In this document: positions 12,273-24,706 of the stretch, one piece after another
How positions within the stretch are numbered: the first letter of the stretch is position 1
Layout of the letters: each line of letters starts with the position of its first letter
Assembly: GCA_023627715.1 (NCBI GenBank)
Contig: JAMAHW010000012.1
Span: 434,001-498,000, forward strand
Length of the DNA: 64,000 nt
Direction: 5' to 3'
From: Periconia sp. R9002
Taxonomy: Eukaryota; Ascomycota; Dothideomycetes; Pleosporales; Periconiaceae
Program-made: the position numbers and the translations under genes
The notes under the pieces: model-generated
What the model was told of the DNA's origin: nothing
Databases searched by the model: none
The model's input: only the letters and a program-made list of their open reading frames with translations

Positions 12273-13133
12273 CTACCTATGGCCCTCGTACCCATAATGA
12301 AGATCATCGCTATTCCACCGCTTCCTCGCAGCTGGCGCACATCCAGCAACACAAAGCACGACAAAGTTATCGCAGATCCTCATCCAAGTATCCCACACGG
12401 TCTTTACCTTTGTTAGATCATGATCCACATTATCCATTAGGCTCAATCCCTTGGTTAGAGCATTCGCCTCCATTAGACAATGTCGCGGCCACACCTTGCG
12501 GGCCGAAATATTCCTAAGCCGGTGCGTATCGACCTCGAACTCGCCACCGAGGGTATCTTTGAGCGTCTCATTCAACCAGGGGTGTCGCAGGCAGATCTTG
12601 CGCAGCATCGGCTCGGTGGCAAGATACTCCACAAAAGCGAGGGTGCAGAGGGCGTTCAATTCCTTTCGTAGTAGATCAGGGACGAAAACGATAGCCGGAT
12701 CTGGCGTGAGAGCCCAGTGTCGAAGAAAGTCGCGCCGTATCGTCGTGAAAAGTGCCGACGGCGTTCCTTGCGACGTATACAGTGCGATATCGCCGTACAC
12801 AGATACAGTGTCAGGGACGCTTGGGTATCGCCATTGCGCGGCGGCGCGGGCGGTGTTGTGAAACAAGGGGAGCACGTCGCTTTTTTGGAGCCAGAAGGGT
12901 ACCCTTGAAGTCGTGCTGTCGTGAGGTGCAGATTTGATGGCGAAGAAAATGGCCGCGAAGTTGAAGTCGTTGTTGGCGTGCGGATTATGTGGCACGGGGA
13001 AAGTGATGGGTTTCGGAAGGGGACGTATCCCGGCGTGCGCATTGTGTTCTTCCATGGAGATGGGGTAGGGGGACTCAATGAGAGGTGGAAATGCTGCATC
13101 TTGTTTTGAGGTTTTTCGTGGTTGGCGAGGCAT
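12273..13133 (-). CDS. Hypothetical fungal protein, intronless
   Basis: The 286-aa product starts at the ATG at 13133, which has a good context (CACAATG). An in-frame ATG at 13244 would add 37 residues and reach into AT-rich DNA, so I prefer the shorter form. After a basic N-terminus (MPRQPRKTSKQD) comes a proline-rich linker, then a mixed domain containing VPFWLQKSDVLPLFHNTAR, DIALYTSQGTPSALFTTIRRDFLRHW and LLRKELNALCTLAFVEYL. A DHDLTKVKTVWDTWMRICD segment follows near the C-terminus. No membrane segment or known motif is recognised. The GC-biased third positions and length favour a real gene. Function unknown. Confidence 0.6.
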   Translation of the reverse strand: MPRQPRKTSKQDAAFPPLIESPYPISMEEHNAHAGIRPLPKPITFPVPHNPHANNDFNFAAIFFAIKSAPHDSTTSRVPFWLQKSDVLPLFHNTARAAAQWRYPSVPDTVSVYGDIALYTSQGTPSALFTTIRRDFLRHWALTPDPAIVFVPDLLRKELNALCTLAFVEYLATEPMLRKICLRHPWLNETLKDTLGGEFEVDTHRLRNISARKVWPRHCLMEANALTKGLSLMDNVDHDLTKVKTVWDTWMRICDNFVVLCVAGCAPAARKRWNSDDLHYGYEGHR

Positions 13134-14410
13134 TGTGGTGGTGAGGATCGTATGGATTATTGTCTTCCTGATATGTGTGCCTGGATATTGGCTCTGCCAA
13201 AAGTTCTGATTTTCATCCATCTCTTCCAAGGGCGAATTATCCATTATATTATCAATTTTTATAACATTGTGCTGCCTTTCGAAGAACAGTGATGTTGTTA
13301 ACAGGATGTTGAGGATTGTGCGGTTTTCGTTTTGTGTAGGTCATTGTTACTGTACAATGACGATACACAGAAAAAACAGTGCAATTCTCTCAGACGCGTT
13401 TATCAAAAAATATTTTGTTAGTGGTAGGCGGAAGTCGAGCGGGAGTCGAGTGGAAGTAGAAGAGCGGAAGTTAGAGGGCGGAAGTTGGATAATGTTTGGT
13501 GGGAAGAGATCAATGATTCACCATCAAGATGTCCGGTAAGCTTCTCAATCACGTGACATTGATTTACCTCGGTCAACTTCTGTATGTATGACGCTTTTTA
13601 TAATTTCTTCCACCTTTAGTTAATGCCACATACGGTTTTATTGGCTGATTCATATAAATACCTATAAGCTCATTTCGGTGACGAAGCGAAGGACGACCTA
13701 TGATAAGGAGAGCTGACGCTTAGATGCAAGGTGCTAATGGTGTGCACACATGGTGTAAGACTAGATTAAGGACAGGCAATTACTCGTAATTGGTTGTTTT
13801 CAATCCTTCGAATTGTGCAGATCTTTTAAGTCATGTGAATCTTTGGAATCCTGATAAGTCACTGCGATTAGAAACGCCATGCGCCAAAATCCATGAAAAA
13901 AATGAAAAAGAGAAAAATTTTGACCTCGTCTCTTGGGCAGAGCAAACAAAATCACTTATCAAAGAGTGCGACAGGATAGATATACAAATTGACAACCTAA
14001 GAAAAACACTGTAGCCTACTACATACCTAGGTATCTGTGCGCAACCGTCCCGAAGCGTCTTAGTGTACGCGTACACGATGAAACGCCTAAGTACAAGATG
14101 AAGATCACCTCCGTACGCACCAATGAAATAGGGGGAGGTTGAAGTCCAAGCCCGCAGCATTGCGTATTAATCTTACAAAGAACAATATTTTGCGTTGGCA
14201 ACTCCTTACGCGTGTTACCGTTGGACTTTACCATTATATAATCGGTGGTTCGGGGTTCCGAACAAGGAACTCCTTTGACTCCTGCTGTTTCGAAGAGATT
14301 GAATTCAGGGCCACGCAGCCTCGCTGTTTTCCCCGAATGTAGAATTCCGAATGTTCCGTAAAACGCCCAAAGCGGCTTTGCAGGACGCATCCTTCAAACT
14401 CAGAGAAACA
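13134..14410. other. Intergenic with one doubtful open frame
   Basis: The frame at about 13820-14014 reads KIHEKNEKEKNFDLVSWAEQ then TKSLIKECDRIDIQIDNLRK, coiled-coil-like, after a possible acceptor (TGTGCAG). It lacks a convincing start or partner exon. The rest is AT-rich. Confidence 0.3.
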
Positions 14411-14418
14411 TATAAATA
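14411..14418 (+). promoter_or_regulatory. TATA box of the tyrosinase gene
   Basis: TATAAATA sits 69 bp before the tyrosinase start codon at 14480, the distance expected for a fungal core promoter with a short 5' leader. Motif evidence only. Confidence 0.5.
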
Positions 14419-14479
14419 ACTAATTCCCAGAGTCGACGGCCAATGACCAACACGCCCCTTTTCCAATCTCCACGCAAAC

Positions 14480-15638
14480 ATGCGATCGACTTCACTCCCT
14501 GCTCGAGCCCTCTGCGTGGCCATTTACGCACTTTTAGCATTCGTTCCCACAATTGTCGCGACTTGCACAGAAAAGAATATCGAGGTGCGGAAAGAATGGT
14601 ACAAGCTTCATTCTCCTAATTATATCACGCAGCATTGCTGATGGCAGCAGGAGCACACTCACTACTGAAGAGAAAGTTGACTACATCAAAAGCATCAAAT
14701 GCCTTCAGAGCAAACCAGCCTTAACTCCGAAAGAGGCCGCCCCTGGCGTCAGGACACGTTATGACGACTTCACTGCCGTACACGTCAACAACACCGTGCG
14801 CATACATGCCAACGGTGTTTTCTTCAGTTGGCATCGACATTTCCTCCACATCTACCAGAAGGCGCTGAAGGAAGAGTGTGGTTTCAAAGGCACTCTACCG
14901 TACTGGAACTGGGCATGGTCGAGCGACAACCTCACAGCCAACCCCATCTTCAGCGGCTGCGACACAACCAGCTTCGGTGGCGACGGAGCACACATCGCCA
15001 ACAAATCCCTCGCAATGAGCAATGGCAACTATACTTTCCCGCGTGGCAACGGCGGAGGCTGCATTGCGAGCGGTCCCTTCGCCAATCTCACTGTGCCCTT
15101 CCGGGCCTTCGCCAACGACGAACTAGCCCTGCCAAAAACTCCTGCAAACGCCTTGGATTACGCCCCTCGCTGCGTGACTCGCGATCTCAACAACGCCATT
15201 TCCAGTGCCAACATGAATCAGAGTGTCGTCGACACTCTCCTTTCCCAACCCACCATCAAAGCCTTCAACGCCTATACCGATAGCCTTGTTCCCAACACGC
15301 CATTCCTCGGCCCGCATCCCGGCGTTCACTGGGCTGTAGGTTGGGGCATGGAAGACCAGTACGCATCGCCTGGCGATCCCGTCTTTTACCTCCACCACGC
15401 CATGGTCGACAATGTGTGGACCCAGTGGCAATCCAAAGATTTGAAGAATAGACAATATGCTGTTTACGGGACGAACAGGACCTTGAACATCCCCCCGGCT
15501 ACGAATGTGACCATGGATTTTGAGATGCAGTTTGGTTATGTGGCTGCACCGATAAAGTTGAGAGATGTGAGCAGTACTCGGCAGGGCGCGTATTGCTATC
15601 GTTATGATTACAAGGAGGGTGCTCCTTCACCCTTCTGA
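14480..15638 (+). CDS. Secreted tyrosinase (type 3 copper oxidase)
   Basis: Exons 14480-14598 and 14651-15638 give 368 aa. Exon 1 encodes a signal peptide (RALCVAIYALLAFVPTIVA) and the start of the mature protein (CTEKNIEVRKEW). The intron's 3' end is a tandem CAGCAG; using the second AG gives Trp40-Ser, using the first gives Cys-Arg. The CuA site is His84, His92 and His101 in VHVNNTVRIHANGVFFSWHR; the CuB site is His262, His266 and His289 in GPHPGVHWAVG and DPVFYLHHAMVD. All six ligands are present, so an active enzyme oxidising monophenols or diphenols to quinones is predicted. Many N-x-S/T sites suit secretion. It is shorter than cytosolic fungal tyrosinases and lacks their long C-terminal lid domain, as in the secreted short class. 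The pathway (melanin, phenol detoxification or a metabolite) is not readable. Confidence 0.93.
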
Positions 15639-16488
15639 GCTCTTTGATCCGGCATGGGGGATTGGGTATCGTAGTTCGGAACTAATACATGTGCATTGTA
15701 AATTTGTAAATAGTAACTCGCATTTAGATTTCATCTATAACTTAGAAGATCATTAGACTAGAAACATGAATTCATCGGTATATGTTCATTATGAAATAAA
15801 CCATTTGAGCAACCTCGCTGCATATGAATTGGATTTGTCATGCATATTGCTCGACAGGCCATAAAGCTTATCGTTACTGGCTTTTTACCTGTTCTATCCA
15901 ACGCAAGCGGATGAGATAGTATTCTACAAGGCAACAGAGAGGAAAATTACATGCTCACATCAGTGGCATTCATCTCAGGATGTTGTACGTCCAAATCCCT
16001 TGGCAGCGGTGGTTAATCTCTCCCTTCAAACTCAACCTGCAAATCCATGTATAGGTAAGTATTGCTCCTCTTCTTTTCTTATAATATCCCTTTACGTATT
16101 CACTTACACCATCAAAACTACAAAAAGATTAAAATCCCATAATTACCAGCGAAGGAATTGAAGCGGATGTAGATAATTCCACAACGTTAATAAGATGAGT
16201 ATATTCCTTGTATTCACCCAAGGAAGAGGTGGTCTAGCTTTTGATTGTTTGAATAAGAGGAACAAAAAGGGGCAGCGACATTCTTATTAGCAAGCTTTGG
16301 ATGTTTATACACAGATTTTTGAAGGGATTTGGATTTTTTGTCATGTACGAGTAGTCATTGGTGTGTTTTTTGCTGCTACATACGAGTAAAGCAAGAATTT
16401 TCTTCTTTCTCTTACGCTATATCCTTCCTTTACGCGTAGCGTACTTGCCCATTCCACAGAATAACAGCAAATATATATAAACGACCAT
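15639..16488. other. Convergent intergenic region between tyrosinase and the Jen-like gene
   Basis: AT-rich 3' flanks of two converging genes. No other feature is recognised. Confidence 0.5.
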
Positions 16489-18157
16489 CTACATCTTCTT
16501 CTCACCCTCAGGCATGTCAACAATCTCCACCTCCCTAGCAGTTCCCTTCTCCTCACTCAACCTCCCCTCCTCAATATCCTTCGCAACCGGCACAGCAACC
16601 GGCGGGCCCTCAAACTCTCTGCCCTTCTTCTCAGGTCCAAACGCAACCGTAACCGCAATACCCAAGGCGATAATCGCGGTTGCAATGCCCATCACAGGTC
16701 CGTACGCATCAGCGCGCTTTCCCGACTTCGACTTCACAAAGTGGGATTCTGCGATAGCGTTGACGATCTGTGCCGAGGGGGACGAAATCATATTGCCGAG
16801 CTGGTATGTGATACCAGGGAAGGAGGAGCGGAATGCAGGAGGGGAGAGTTCGTTGAGGTGGATGGGGATGACGCCCCAGGCACCCTGGACGAAGAACTGG
16901 ATCATGAAGCCTGAGGCGGACAAGCCGCCTTCGGATTCTGGGAGGATCCAGGCGGGGATAATGCAGGCGGAGATGAGGGCTGCGATGATGATGGAGCGGC
17001 GGCGCCCGAACCATTGCGAGATGTAGCCGATGATGGTGCCGCCTACGCAGGCGCCGGTTTTCATGAGGATGGAGGCGCGCTTGGAGCCTGCAGAGGAGAG
17101 CTCTTTCTGGGCGGTCATGAAGGTGGTGTAGCTGTCTTGGCTGGTGTGGGAGTAGTAGTTGAACTGTAGAGCTTGTTAGGCCGGTGTTTTCCCTTCTTGC
17201 TGTGGGGGGAATAGAAAAAGAGTGACTACGTACCCAGGTCATGAGGATAATGCAGTAAATGCACATGCGCCACTCCTGCTTGAGCATCTTCTTGGTCTCC
17301 TGCCAAAAGATACCCGGGGCTTTGGCGCGCTTCCCAGCCTTCTTGGCCTCGATGAACTGCCTCGACTCAGGGAACGCGATGCGGATGAGACCAACGCCGA
17401 TGGAGACGCCAGCGCCACCCCAGAAGACCTTCTTCCACGAGTTCAAACTGCTGCCAACGCCGAGACTCGCGCAGGCCGCCATAACGTAACCAAACGAGTA
17501 ACCTTGCTGAAGGATACCGCTCATGAGACCTCGAGCGTTGGTACTGTGGAATGATTAGTTAGGGGATATCTCGAATTGACAGGCAAAGTTGGGAGCTTAC
17601 GGGCAGTTCTCGAGAGCCATGGCAATGGCGTTGCCGTACACACCACCCATGAACAAACCGAACAGACTTCTGACAGCCAAAAACTGCTGGAACGTCTTGG
17701 AGTAAATGGTAGCGATCTGCAACAGACCAAGGATGATCATGTTGACGACCATAGGCCATTTACGACCCCACTTGTCACCTGCAAAGCCGAAAATGGCAGC
17801 ACCGACAGAGCGAAGGAGAAGGGTTAGGGTGATAGCCGTAGTAATGTCGGTGTTTGTGCGCTTGTAGTACTTTGCCAGGGTGGTGGTCTGGATGGAGAGG
17901 GCGTGGAAATCGAAGGCGTCAGCGCTCCATGCGCAGAAGCCGACGACGAAAAAGAGCCAATCCTTTGCACTGAGCTGTGCCATAAGGCTGATTGGGTTCT
18001 TCAGTGGCTCTGGGGACTGCCATTCCGTGTGCTCCTCGCCGTACTCATTGCGCACCACGACTCTCTGTTTCCAGATGAAGAGGTCGGACCAGGCTTGCTT
18101 CGCGGTCGCGAAGGTGCCTTTTGCGAGGGGGTCTGCTGGCTCATTGGCAACAGACAT
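16489..18157 (-). CDS. Jen1-like monocarboxylate/H+ symporter (major facilitator superfamily)
   Basis: Minus-strand exons 18157-17601, 17543-17234 and 17163-16489 give 513 aa; all phases match and donors are GTAAGC and GTACGT. The start at 18157 (MSVANEPADPLAKG) is preferred over an in-frame ATG 45 bp upstream. The cytosolic N-terminus is followed by MFS helices, with GDKWGRKWPM as the loop 2-3 motif. Residues 291-303 read N-Y-Y-S-H-T-S-Q-D-S-Y-T-T, matching the Jen-family signature N-x-x-S/T-H-x-S/T-Q-D-x-x-x-T. The family imports lactate, pyruvate, acetate or dicarboxylates across the plasma membrane with protons. The C-tail is acidic and basic (KDIEEGRLSEEKG), as expected for endocytic control. 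Jen genes are usually glucose-repressed, but no operator was verified here. Mono- versus dicarboxylate specificity cannot be told. Confidence 0.92.
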
Positions 18158-21100
18158 GATGATCCCTTTTCGTTTGTGTCCTGGTGGGAGGAGCTCTTGC
18201 AATTGAATGGAGGGTGAAGAGGGACAGTGCTCGTATCAAAATGGAGTTTGAATCTCGAGCGGACACCAGGCCTGCAGAAAAGAAAGCAGGAAATCGGAGC
18301 GCAGAACCTGCGGTCTATATAGCCGTCGAGGATGAGCAACGGTTGCTGCATTCGAAGGATGGACATGGTCATCTGCAGTCACGTACCGTCCCTAGCTGTG
18401 GACCGCATCGTTGGACCAGGAGTGGGTGATACGAGCCCAGCCATGCCAAGAATACCTAGCAGCGTAGGTAGCGGAGGAGGTTGCATGCCGGTGGAGGTTT
18501 GGGGTGTGACGACTGGGGAGGGTGGCGGCCATTGCAGTCAGCCAAGCCAACTAAGCATCGTAGGCGCATACAGGAACGAAACAGCGTGGAGGAGCGATAT
18601 GGCCAGGTGCGGGATTGGTGGTCGGATGCGGGATGGTGTGTCCAGAGCCAGATCCTCCCCATGGGGATGGATGAAGGGATCAATGAGGGGGACGAATTGC
18701 AATGCTGTTGAGTGGGATCCGTGCCACGCGCTCCATCCGACTCCACCCTTGACACATCTGTAGTACACCGATAGATGGGTAAGCAGTGACAAGTAGCTGT
18801 CGTGTAAACGTTCCAATGGCACGGTGTGTACTGTGTAGATGGCGAAACGTTCAAGACGACGAGGCGGCAGTCGGTCGCGCTTGTGGCGTCGCCCACGCAA
18901 CTCTTCGCAACAGCTTCATGAATCTTGAAACGCAAAAAGCACTCTCTCAAGGCTGGGCAAGTCTGCGCTCACGGCCGGCAATGCTGTTGGCTTCGTTTCT
19001 TTTCGTGCTCGTCGGTGGCCGCACTTGGTGGCTTGCTGCACTTCACCCCGCTTTGGTCTTGGAGACTTTGGTCGCAAGGGTCGGCTGAACCGAAGCTTCA
19101 GCCATTCCTTGCGCGCCGAGAGCTGGGCGTCGAACGGCTGGATGAACTTGGAGGAAGAGGAGACGAGACGGACGGCTCGTGGCGCGGCCAAGGCTGGAGG
19201 CTTGCACTTGCAGCAGATGCGATGCGACTGTCTGGTGACTCGGTCCGCCAAGCGCTCTTGGACGGGGCTTCTTTTGACTGCGAGAGGGTCAATGATGATG
19301 CTGATGGATGACGATGACGATTGAGGGATGAAGTAGGTATGTATTTGTTTGCTAACAGGCAGGAGACATGGTAGACTACTTGGATAACTAAGCAGCGGTG
19401 CAGTGCGTGATTCAACGGTGTGCAAGAGCAGCGGAGTGCCGACTACTGTAACATACCATCACACTCAAGATAGCACCTCCCTGCGTATACTAACCCATTG
19501 TGCCGAATTCACGACTCCTACTCCTGCTCCCCACTGCCTCTACAGTCTCCGTTTCATTCGCAGCCAAGTTTCCATTTGCTGCAACAGTTTCCCCATCGAC
19601 AAGCTCTCCCAAGACTTCACTGTGGGCCGTTCGCTAACCTGCCTTAGAGTGTCCAGTAAGCACCGGGCCCATTGCGCTCCGGCACTTAAGCGTCACAAGC
19701 ATCACCATCGCCGCCCACGTACACTACGAGTACTGTACGAAGAAACAACGGCGCGCGAAACCCCAACAAGCACCCACAAGCCGGGACTTGTCAATCGCCG
19801 TTGAAGCAGACATTCCGCGTCTTGGCCCGCTGCTTGAAATCCTTTCCCTCCGCGCGCGCACGAAAATGGCAATGCGAAGTTTCATTACGCTCAGGTGATG
19901 CCACAAGGTTCTTCACCGACAGAGAGTCCGACCGCCGCCGCTCATCCACGTTTTCGCGCAACAAGAGGCAGAAGAATTGTTGCCCAAGAGGTCCCTGCGC
20001 ACGGCAACTACAAGTCCCAAATATATGATGCGGGGGAAGAGAAACAATCGGCATCGCACGCGAGAAAAAAGGCAGATCCCTTCCTTTCTTTACTTCACGT
20101 TCTCCGCGCGCGCGTGTGTAGCGCGTGGAGAGAACGAGGCTCCCCTCACACGATGTCTGGGGCCGAAAACGGACGGGCCTTCCAGCCACATGCACCCCAT
20201 CTACGCTTGGACGAGTTAGCCAGAGTTTTGCAGGCTAAAGAATCTTCACACATGCTCAATGCGGTCGATGCCTGCAAAGCCGCATTCTTGGTGCTTGTCT
20301 GGATGGTGAGTACTCAAAAAAATCGAAGACGTTGAGAAAAGGAGACTGGCTGGACTCGAAGAGAGTTGAACAATGTTCTTAGACATACAAATCTTGGGAG
20401 TATTCACCGGATAAGGTATCTGCAGTGCAGCAGTGCAGGAGATTTTCGGCCGCATAATCTAGAAAAAGAAAGAAAAGAGCCTCCCTTGCATGCGATACTT
20501 CTGGTGCAGTGCCAATCCAGGCTCCTTGCATCAATGATGCCTACCTACCGTACCCTACCGAACCTAGTCCACCCACCCATCGCTTTACTTTCCGATATCA
20601 CATCGCATATCGAACCCTGTATCCATTCGTCCATACGGGCGAGCATATTGAGATGGGAGAATGGCTGATCTCCTTGCCACTGAGTGATGATTCAACTGAA
20701 TAATTGTCATCACAATCCAACAGCGCCTAGAGTAACCTCACGTGGCGACTCGCGAGTAATAGTCAATGGGCCGGTCCACTTTCCAACATGCCGCCGAGTC
20801 AAAATGAGGTAGCGACATCGTCCCAAAGATAAAAAAAAGTTTTGCTGGGTGACAGTTCCATGGTTTAGATCGGCAACGCCGACCGTTCGTGCGGTAAGTT
20901 TAGATTTCTAGAACTAACAAGTCAGTCACGCTGACAGATATCTAAGGAAACACGAATAACCTGCTTGATGGAGGAGGGCAAAGTGCTACAAGAAACCCCA
21001 TTTCACCACCTTACAAGCAACGACTCCATTAGCCGTCAAAAGAGCCTCACCTCATCAATTCCCAACGACAAGACATCTAGACCTCGACCCTCTCCCCTTT

Positions 21101-21760
21101 CTCTGAAATTCCGCTCGCCCATCCATGCCTCCGCACTCCGCACTCGCAGGAATAAAACCTCAAAATATATCCCCCCACCCCACCCCCAGCCTTCCTACTA
21201 CTAGCGTACCTCCAATCCTTCCACAGCTACAGACTCAATACCAGACGCACTCGCGCGCGCACAAAAGACCCAAAAGAAGCAATCCCCGAGATCGAAACAG
21301 GTCGATTGAAACGTGCAAACCGTGTCCGCGGCCTTGGTAACCGCCTTGGTGGACCCACGTTTGTTTCTGGGCGGGCGAACTAGGTAGGGCTCCTTGAGTG
21401 ATTTGTGTAGTAGGGAATGTCACATATCGATTTCTTGACCGGTGAGTGATTTGGCGTGTATGTAGTGCAGTTTCTTAGTCTAGGGGAGTGAGACTTGCCT
21501 CGGTCTGGAGAAGGAGGTAGATGGGTAGCGCGTGTTGTGTGTAGAAGCATGTCACTGATGCGCCTTGGTCATTCTGTCGTTTGTTTTATAGGAAAGAAAA
21601 AGGCACATAGCTGAACGCGCAAACAACCACCATCTACATAAAAACAACCCAACAAATCATCGTATAGCTCTCCCCTCAGTGTCCTCCAGCCATCCGGTCC
21701 CCTAGTCAATATTCTACACTGTGTAAACTCCACGCGAGAATCCTTACCGTACCGAGAAAT
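18158..21760. other. Long GC-mixed intergenic region upstream of the Jen-like gene
   Basis: The first part is the permease promoter. Many overlapping open frames occur at 18.2-20.3 kb, but none has protein-like texture and they conflict between strands. Short CG/GT alternations occur near 20106 and 21254. No gene is supported. Confidence 0.45.
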
Positions 21761-22123
21761 CTACCAAGCCCGCCGAGAAGCCGCTAACACGGATGTGGCG
21801 AAGTCTTGTTTCTCGGGTGGGGGAGATGGCGTTTTAAGGGACCGAGATGGTGCCGATGGTAGAGTTGGTTTGGGGTTAAGAGTTTGGGGGAAGGCGGAGA
21901 CGCGTCGTGACTCGTGGGGGTGTTTGGTCGCTGTATGTAGTTGCAAGCCTGGGCTGAAGGGAGGAAGGGTGGTGTGTAGGAGGAACGCGGATGAGGCTGG
22001 ATGGAGCTGACTGCTTGCAGACTGGGGGTTTATATTTGGTGTAGGTTGTTCGGGAGGGGTTTGTGAGGGAGATGGTGGGGTTGGTGCTGGTTTTGGTGGG
22101 GAAGAGATGGACGAAAATCTCAT
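21761..22123 (-). CDS. Possible small proline- and serine-rich protein
   Basis: A 120-aa product from ATG 22123 (MRFSSISSPPKPAPTPPSPS) is rich in Pro, Ser and Thr, and ends SVLAASRRAW. The codon choice is plausible and the ATG context is acceptable. Low complexity makes chance openness likely, and no family is recognised. It could be a disordered small protein or a non-coding CT-rich tract. Confidence 0.25.
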   Translation of the reverse strand: MRFSSISSPPKPAPTPPSPSQTPPEQPTPNINPQSASSQLHPASSAFLLHTTLPPFSPGLQLHTATKHPHESRRVSAFPQTLNPKPTLPSAPSRSLKTPSPPPEKQDFATSVLAASRRAW

Positions 22124-22839
22124 GATGAGGGCTATATCAAAAAATGAGCTATACGTATGTATCAACGTGTGGCCCGCGAGCAACCTCCTACTCTACGACG
22201 ATATCCCACATGTTTTAATCATCGCATGGCAATGCGATTGCTCGCGGCGTGGACACCGTGTAAGGGCTCACAGAAACGCCCTGGTTGGGGATCAATAAGG
22301 ACACAGAAATAACATCTTTTGATTAATAATTAGCATATGCATCTATTCAATTACTTTGTATACTCCGAACACAAGGATTTCATTCTATTGGTACACGCAA
22401 AAGGTATCTGTAAGACGAACAACACTTGCAATTGGAAAATAACTATCTATTTCAGCGAGTCATGAACTTGGGCCTAGGAATAGCCCTGTGAATAAGTAGT
22501 GTACTTGGAGTACTAAGTTTCCCCTCCCCCTCCACCACATACCAACACCGCTACCCACCTTTACGCCGCGCAATCAACACTGCTTGTCTTTGCGTTAATT
22601 GATCAAGCGGCTCGCCATACAATACACATAGTACAGCGCTCCACTACCCCTCTCCTCACCTAATACAGCGTACCCTAGACTAACCTATCACCCGCGGCCG
22701 CGGTAGGAAACACTTGCTACACACACACTACGCCTTGCATGCATTGATCCACGCCATCTCATTGATCGTCCTACACTGTTTCCTCTTTTGGCTATACCAT
22801 TTCTCACCAGTCTCCTTACACTGCAGATCGTAGTTCACC
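22124..22839. other. Upstream region of the methyltransferase
   Basis: CT-rich leader before 22840; nothing else is recognised. Confidence 0.45.
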
Positions 22840-23881
22840 ATGGCTTCTAGTCCCGCAATTGAGACTCGTACAGAAGCTGGAGCAAAAGATGCGCAAGGAA
22901 ACGTTTCAACGCAGAACACGCAGTACGACCAGATCGGTATGCGCTACAACAGCATGCACGACTTACCGGTCGTGCAACCTGAAAGGCCGTCTGTTGTTGC
23001 TGCGTTGGGGGATGTACAGGGGAAGACGTGTCTCGGTGCGTTTCTTTTCGATTTCGTGGAATTTTGTGTGTCTGGAATTTTCTGTTCTTTGATTGTGTGA
23101 CCTTTCATTGGCTTTGGTAGGGCTGATAGGCATCACGAACTGCCTGTCCCTATGTATTGTCAAGGGTACACATGGAGCCATTTGCGCCAACACACCAGGT
23201 ATTGACAAGACAACCCAAGATTAACCCCGAAATCCAGACCTTGCCTGCGGAACCGGACGCTACACCGCACTCCTCTCTACGCTCGGTGCTTCCACAGTCT
23301 ACGGCTACGACATCTCGACCACCATGGTAGAAGGCGCACGCACCACATACCCTCAAAGCACACACCCCAACCTCCACTTTGCCGTCGCAGACTGCTCCCA
23401 ACCCTCCTCCCTCCCCTCACCAAAAAATACCTTTGACATCGTCTTCGCAGGCTGGTTCCTCAACTACGCAGGCACGCGGCGTGAACTAACAAACATGTTC
23501 CACGCCATCGCGTCACAACTCCGCTCCCCGCACGGAAAGTTCGTGGGCCTCACGACCAACGGCGCCGACACGCTCATGGAAGAAGACAAGCGTGACTTCT
23601 ACGGCCTTGACGTGCAGGTTCTGGAAAGGGAGTACAGGGACCCCGAGACGGGCGAGGAACTGGGTATTAAGGCGAGGGTCATTGCGCAGACGGATCCGGT
23701 GGTGCAGTTTGATGTTTTTGAGCTCCGCAGGGATGTGTACGAGCAATGTGCGAAGGATGCTGGGTTGGCGCTGACATGGAAGGACATTGTGCTGCCGTCG
23801 GATGAAAGGAGGGAGGGTGGGTATTGGGATAGGTTTTTGGAGAGACCTACGTTCGATGTGGTGGAGGCACGGGCTATGTAG
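22840..23881 (+). CDS. Class I SAM-dependent methyltransferase
   Basis: Exons 22840-23035 and 23238-23881 give 279 aa. The 202-nt intron (GTGCGT...CCAG) is long for this window, but it joins G+AC to give Asp66 and creates motif I, CLDLACGTGRYTALL. The acidic residue of motif II is in TVYGYDISTTMVEGA. FDIVFAGWFLNYA is the motif IV region, followed by ELTNMFHAIASQLRSPHGKFVGLT, the strand-helix of motif V/VI. The N-terminal YDQIGMRYNSMHDLPVV segment is a lid typical of ubiquinone/toxin-type small-molecule methyltransferases. No signal peptide is seen, so it is probably cytosolic. The substrate is unknown, and no biosynthetic neighbours indicate one. A tiny extra exon inside the intron is possible. 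Confidence 0.88.
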
Positions 23882-24706
23882 GCCTCATGACGATCGCGCT
23901 ACTATGCATATGATAAAGTTTCCCTTGACTACAGCATTTGTAGAGGAAGAAGGGGGACAATCTGTTAAAGCATCTGCTGTCGCTCAGGATCGACAGACGC
24001 ATGTCCCTTTTTTTCAGCAAGAATCAATGAATTCCATGCCAAGGCTACATACTGAAATCATCCCCAACTGCAATCACGCACTATTCATACGCACCCCTTT
24101 GAGACACCCTATTTTTCAGCTCCTTGCTTCACAGATAGTAGGCTTGAGGCTACATTCTTGGTACTTGGCTATCCTTTCTATCCACACTTCTCCTACAACC
24201 TGGGATGTGATGCGGAATGTGAAGTTGCTAACCATTTGATATGTTGTAATGTCTAATTTTGTAGATGAGTAGGGTAGAAAAAAGTTCCATTCGACTTGCC
24301 TTTCGCGTTTTCTACAGTATGGGAGTTGAGGGATTTGGATAGCGGGATCGCTACAGCATATGTATGCATGTCCGTGCTTTACAACTGTATCGATGTGCTC
24401 TCAATTCGGTCTTTTGTTGTGTTTCTTTCCTTCAATCCACGTGTTTTTTATTGTTTGTTTTGATGATTGTGAGTGGGTAGCAAGTCTCACAATTGGGACT
24501 TTGGGTTTCCTCCACAATCGTTCTGTCTCTCACTCCCTATGGAGACAAACGAAGTCATACATACCTAGGTATGTACACAAAGAAGCCACCAAGTTGAAGC
24601 AGCATGGCACGCTCATTTTGAAAAGTTTCGCCTGCCTACCAGGTGCCTTCCTCGCCCTCCCCCTCCGCACACACCTACGCAGGTACAGATAAAAAATACT
24701 ACGCAT
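23882..24706. other. Intergenic
   Basis: 3' flank of the methyltransferase up to element C. A TACCTAGGTA palindrome lies at about 24563; this motif recurs near 14026, 45814 and 61166. Confidence 0.4.

Noticed and set aside
18456..18950. 164-codon minus frame upstream of the Jen-like gene
   Set aside because: Overlaps several equally long frames on both strands, no protein-like pattern, no partner exons.
18916..19425. 169-codon minus frame
   Set aside because: Biased composition (Ser, Arg, Pro) from GC-rich DNA; competing plus-strand frames cover the same bases.
21795..22010. Glycine-rich plus frame opposite the proline-rich candidate
   Set aside because: Complement of a Pro-rich frame; composition is explained by the other strand.
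24563..24573. TACCTAGGTA palindrome as an insertion site
   Set aside because: Recurs at several places without flanking element structure; probably a common word.
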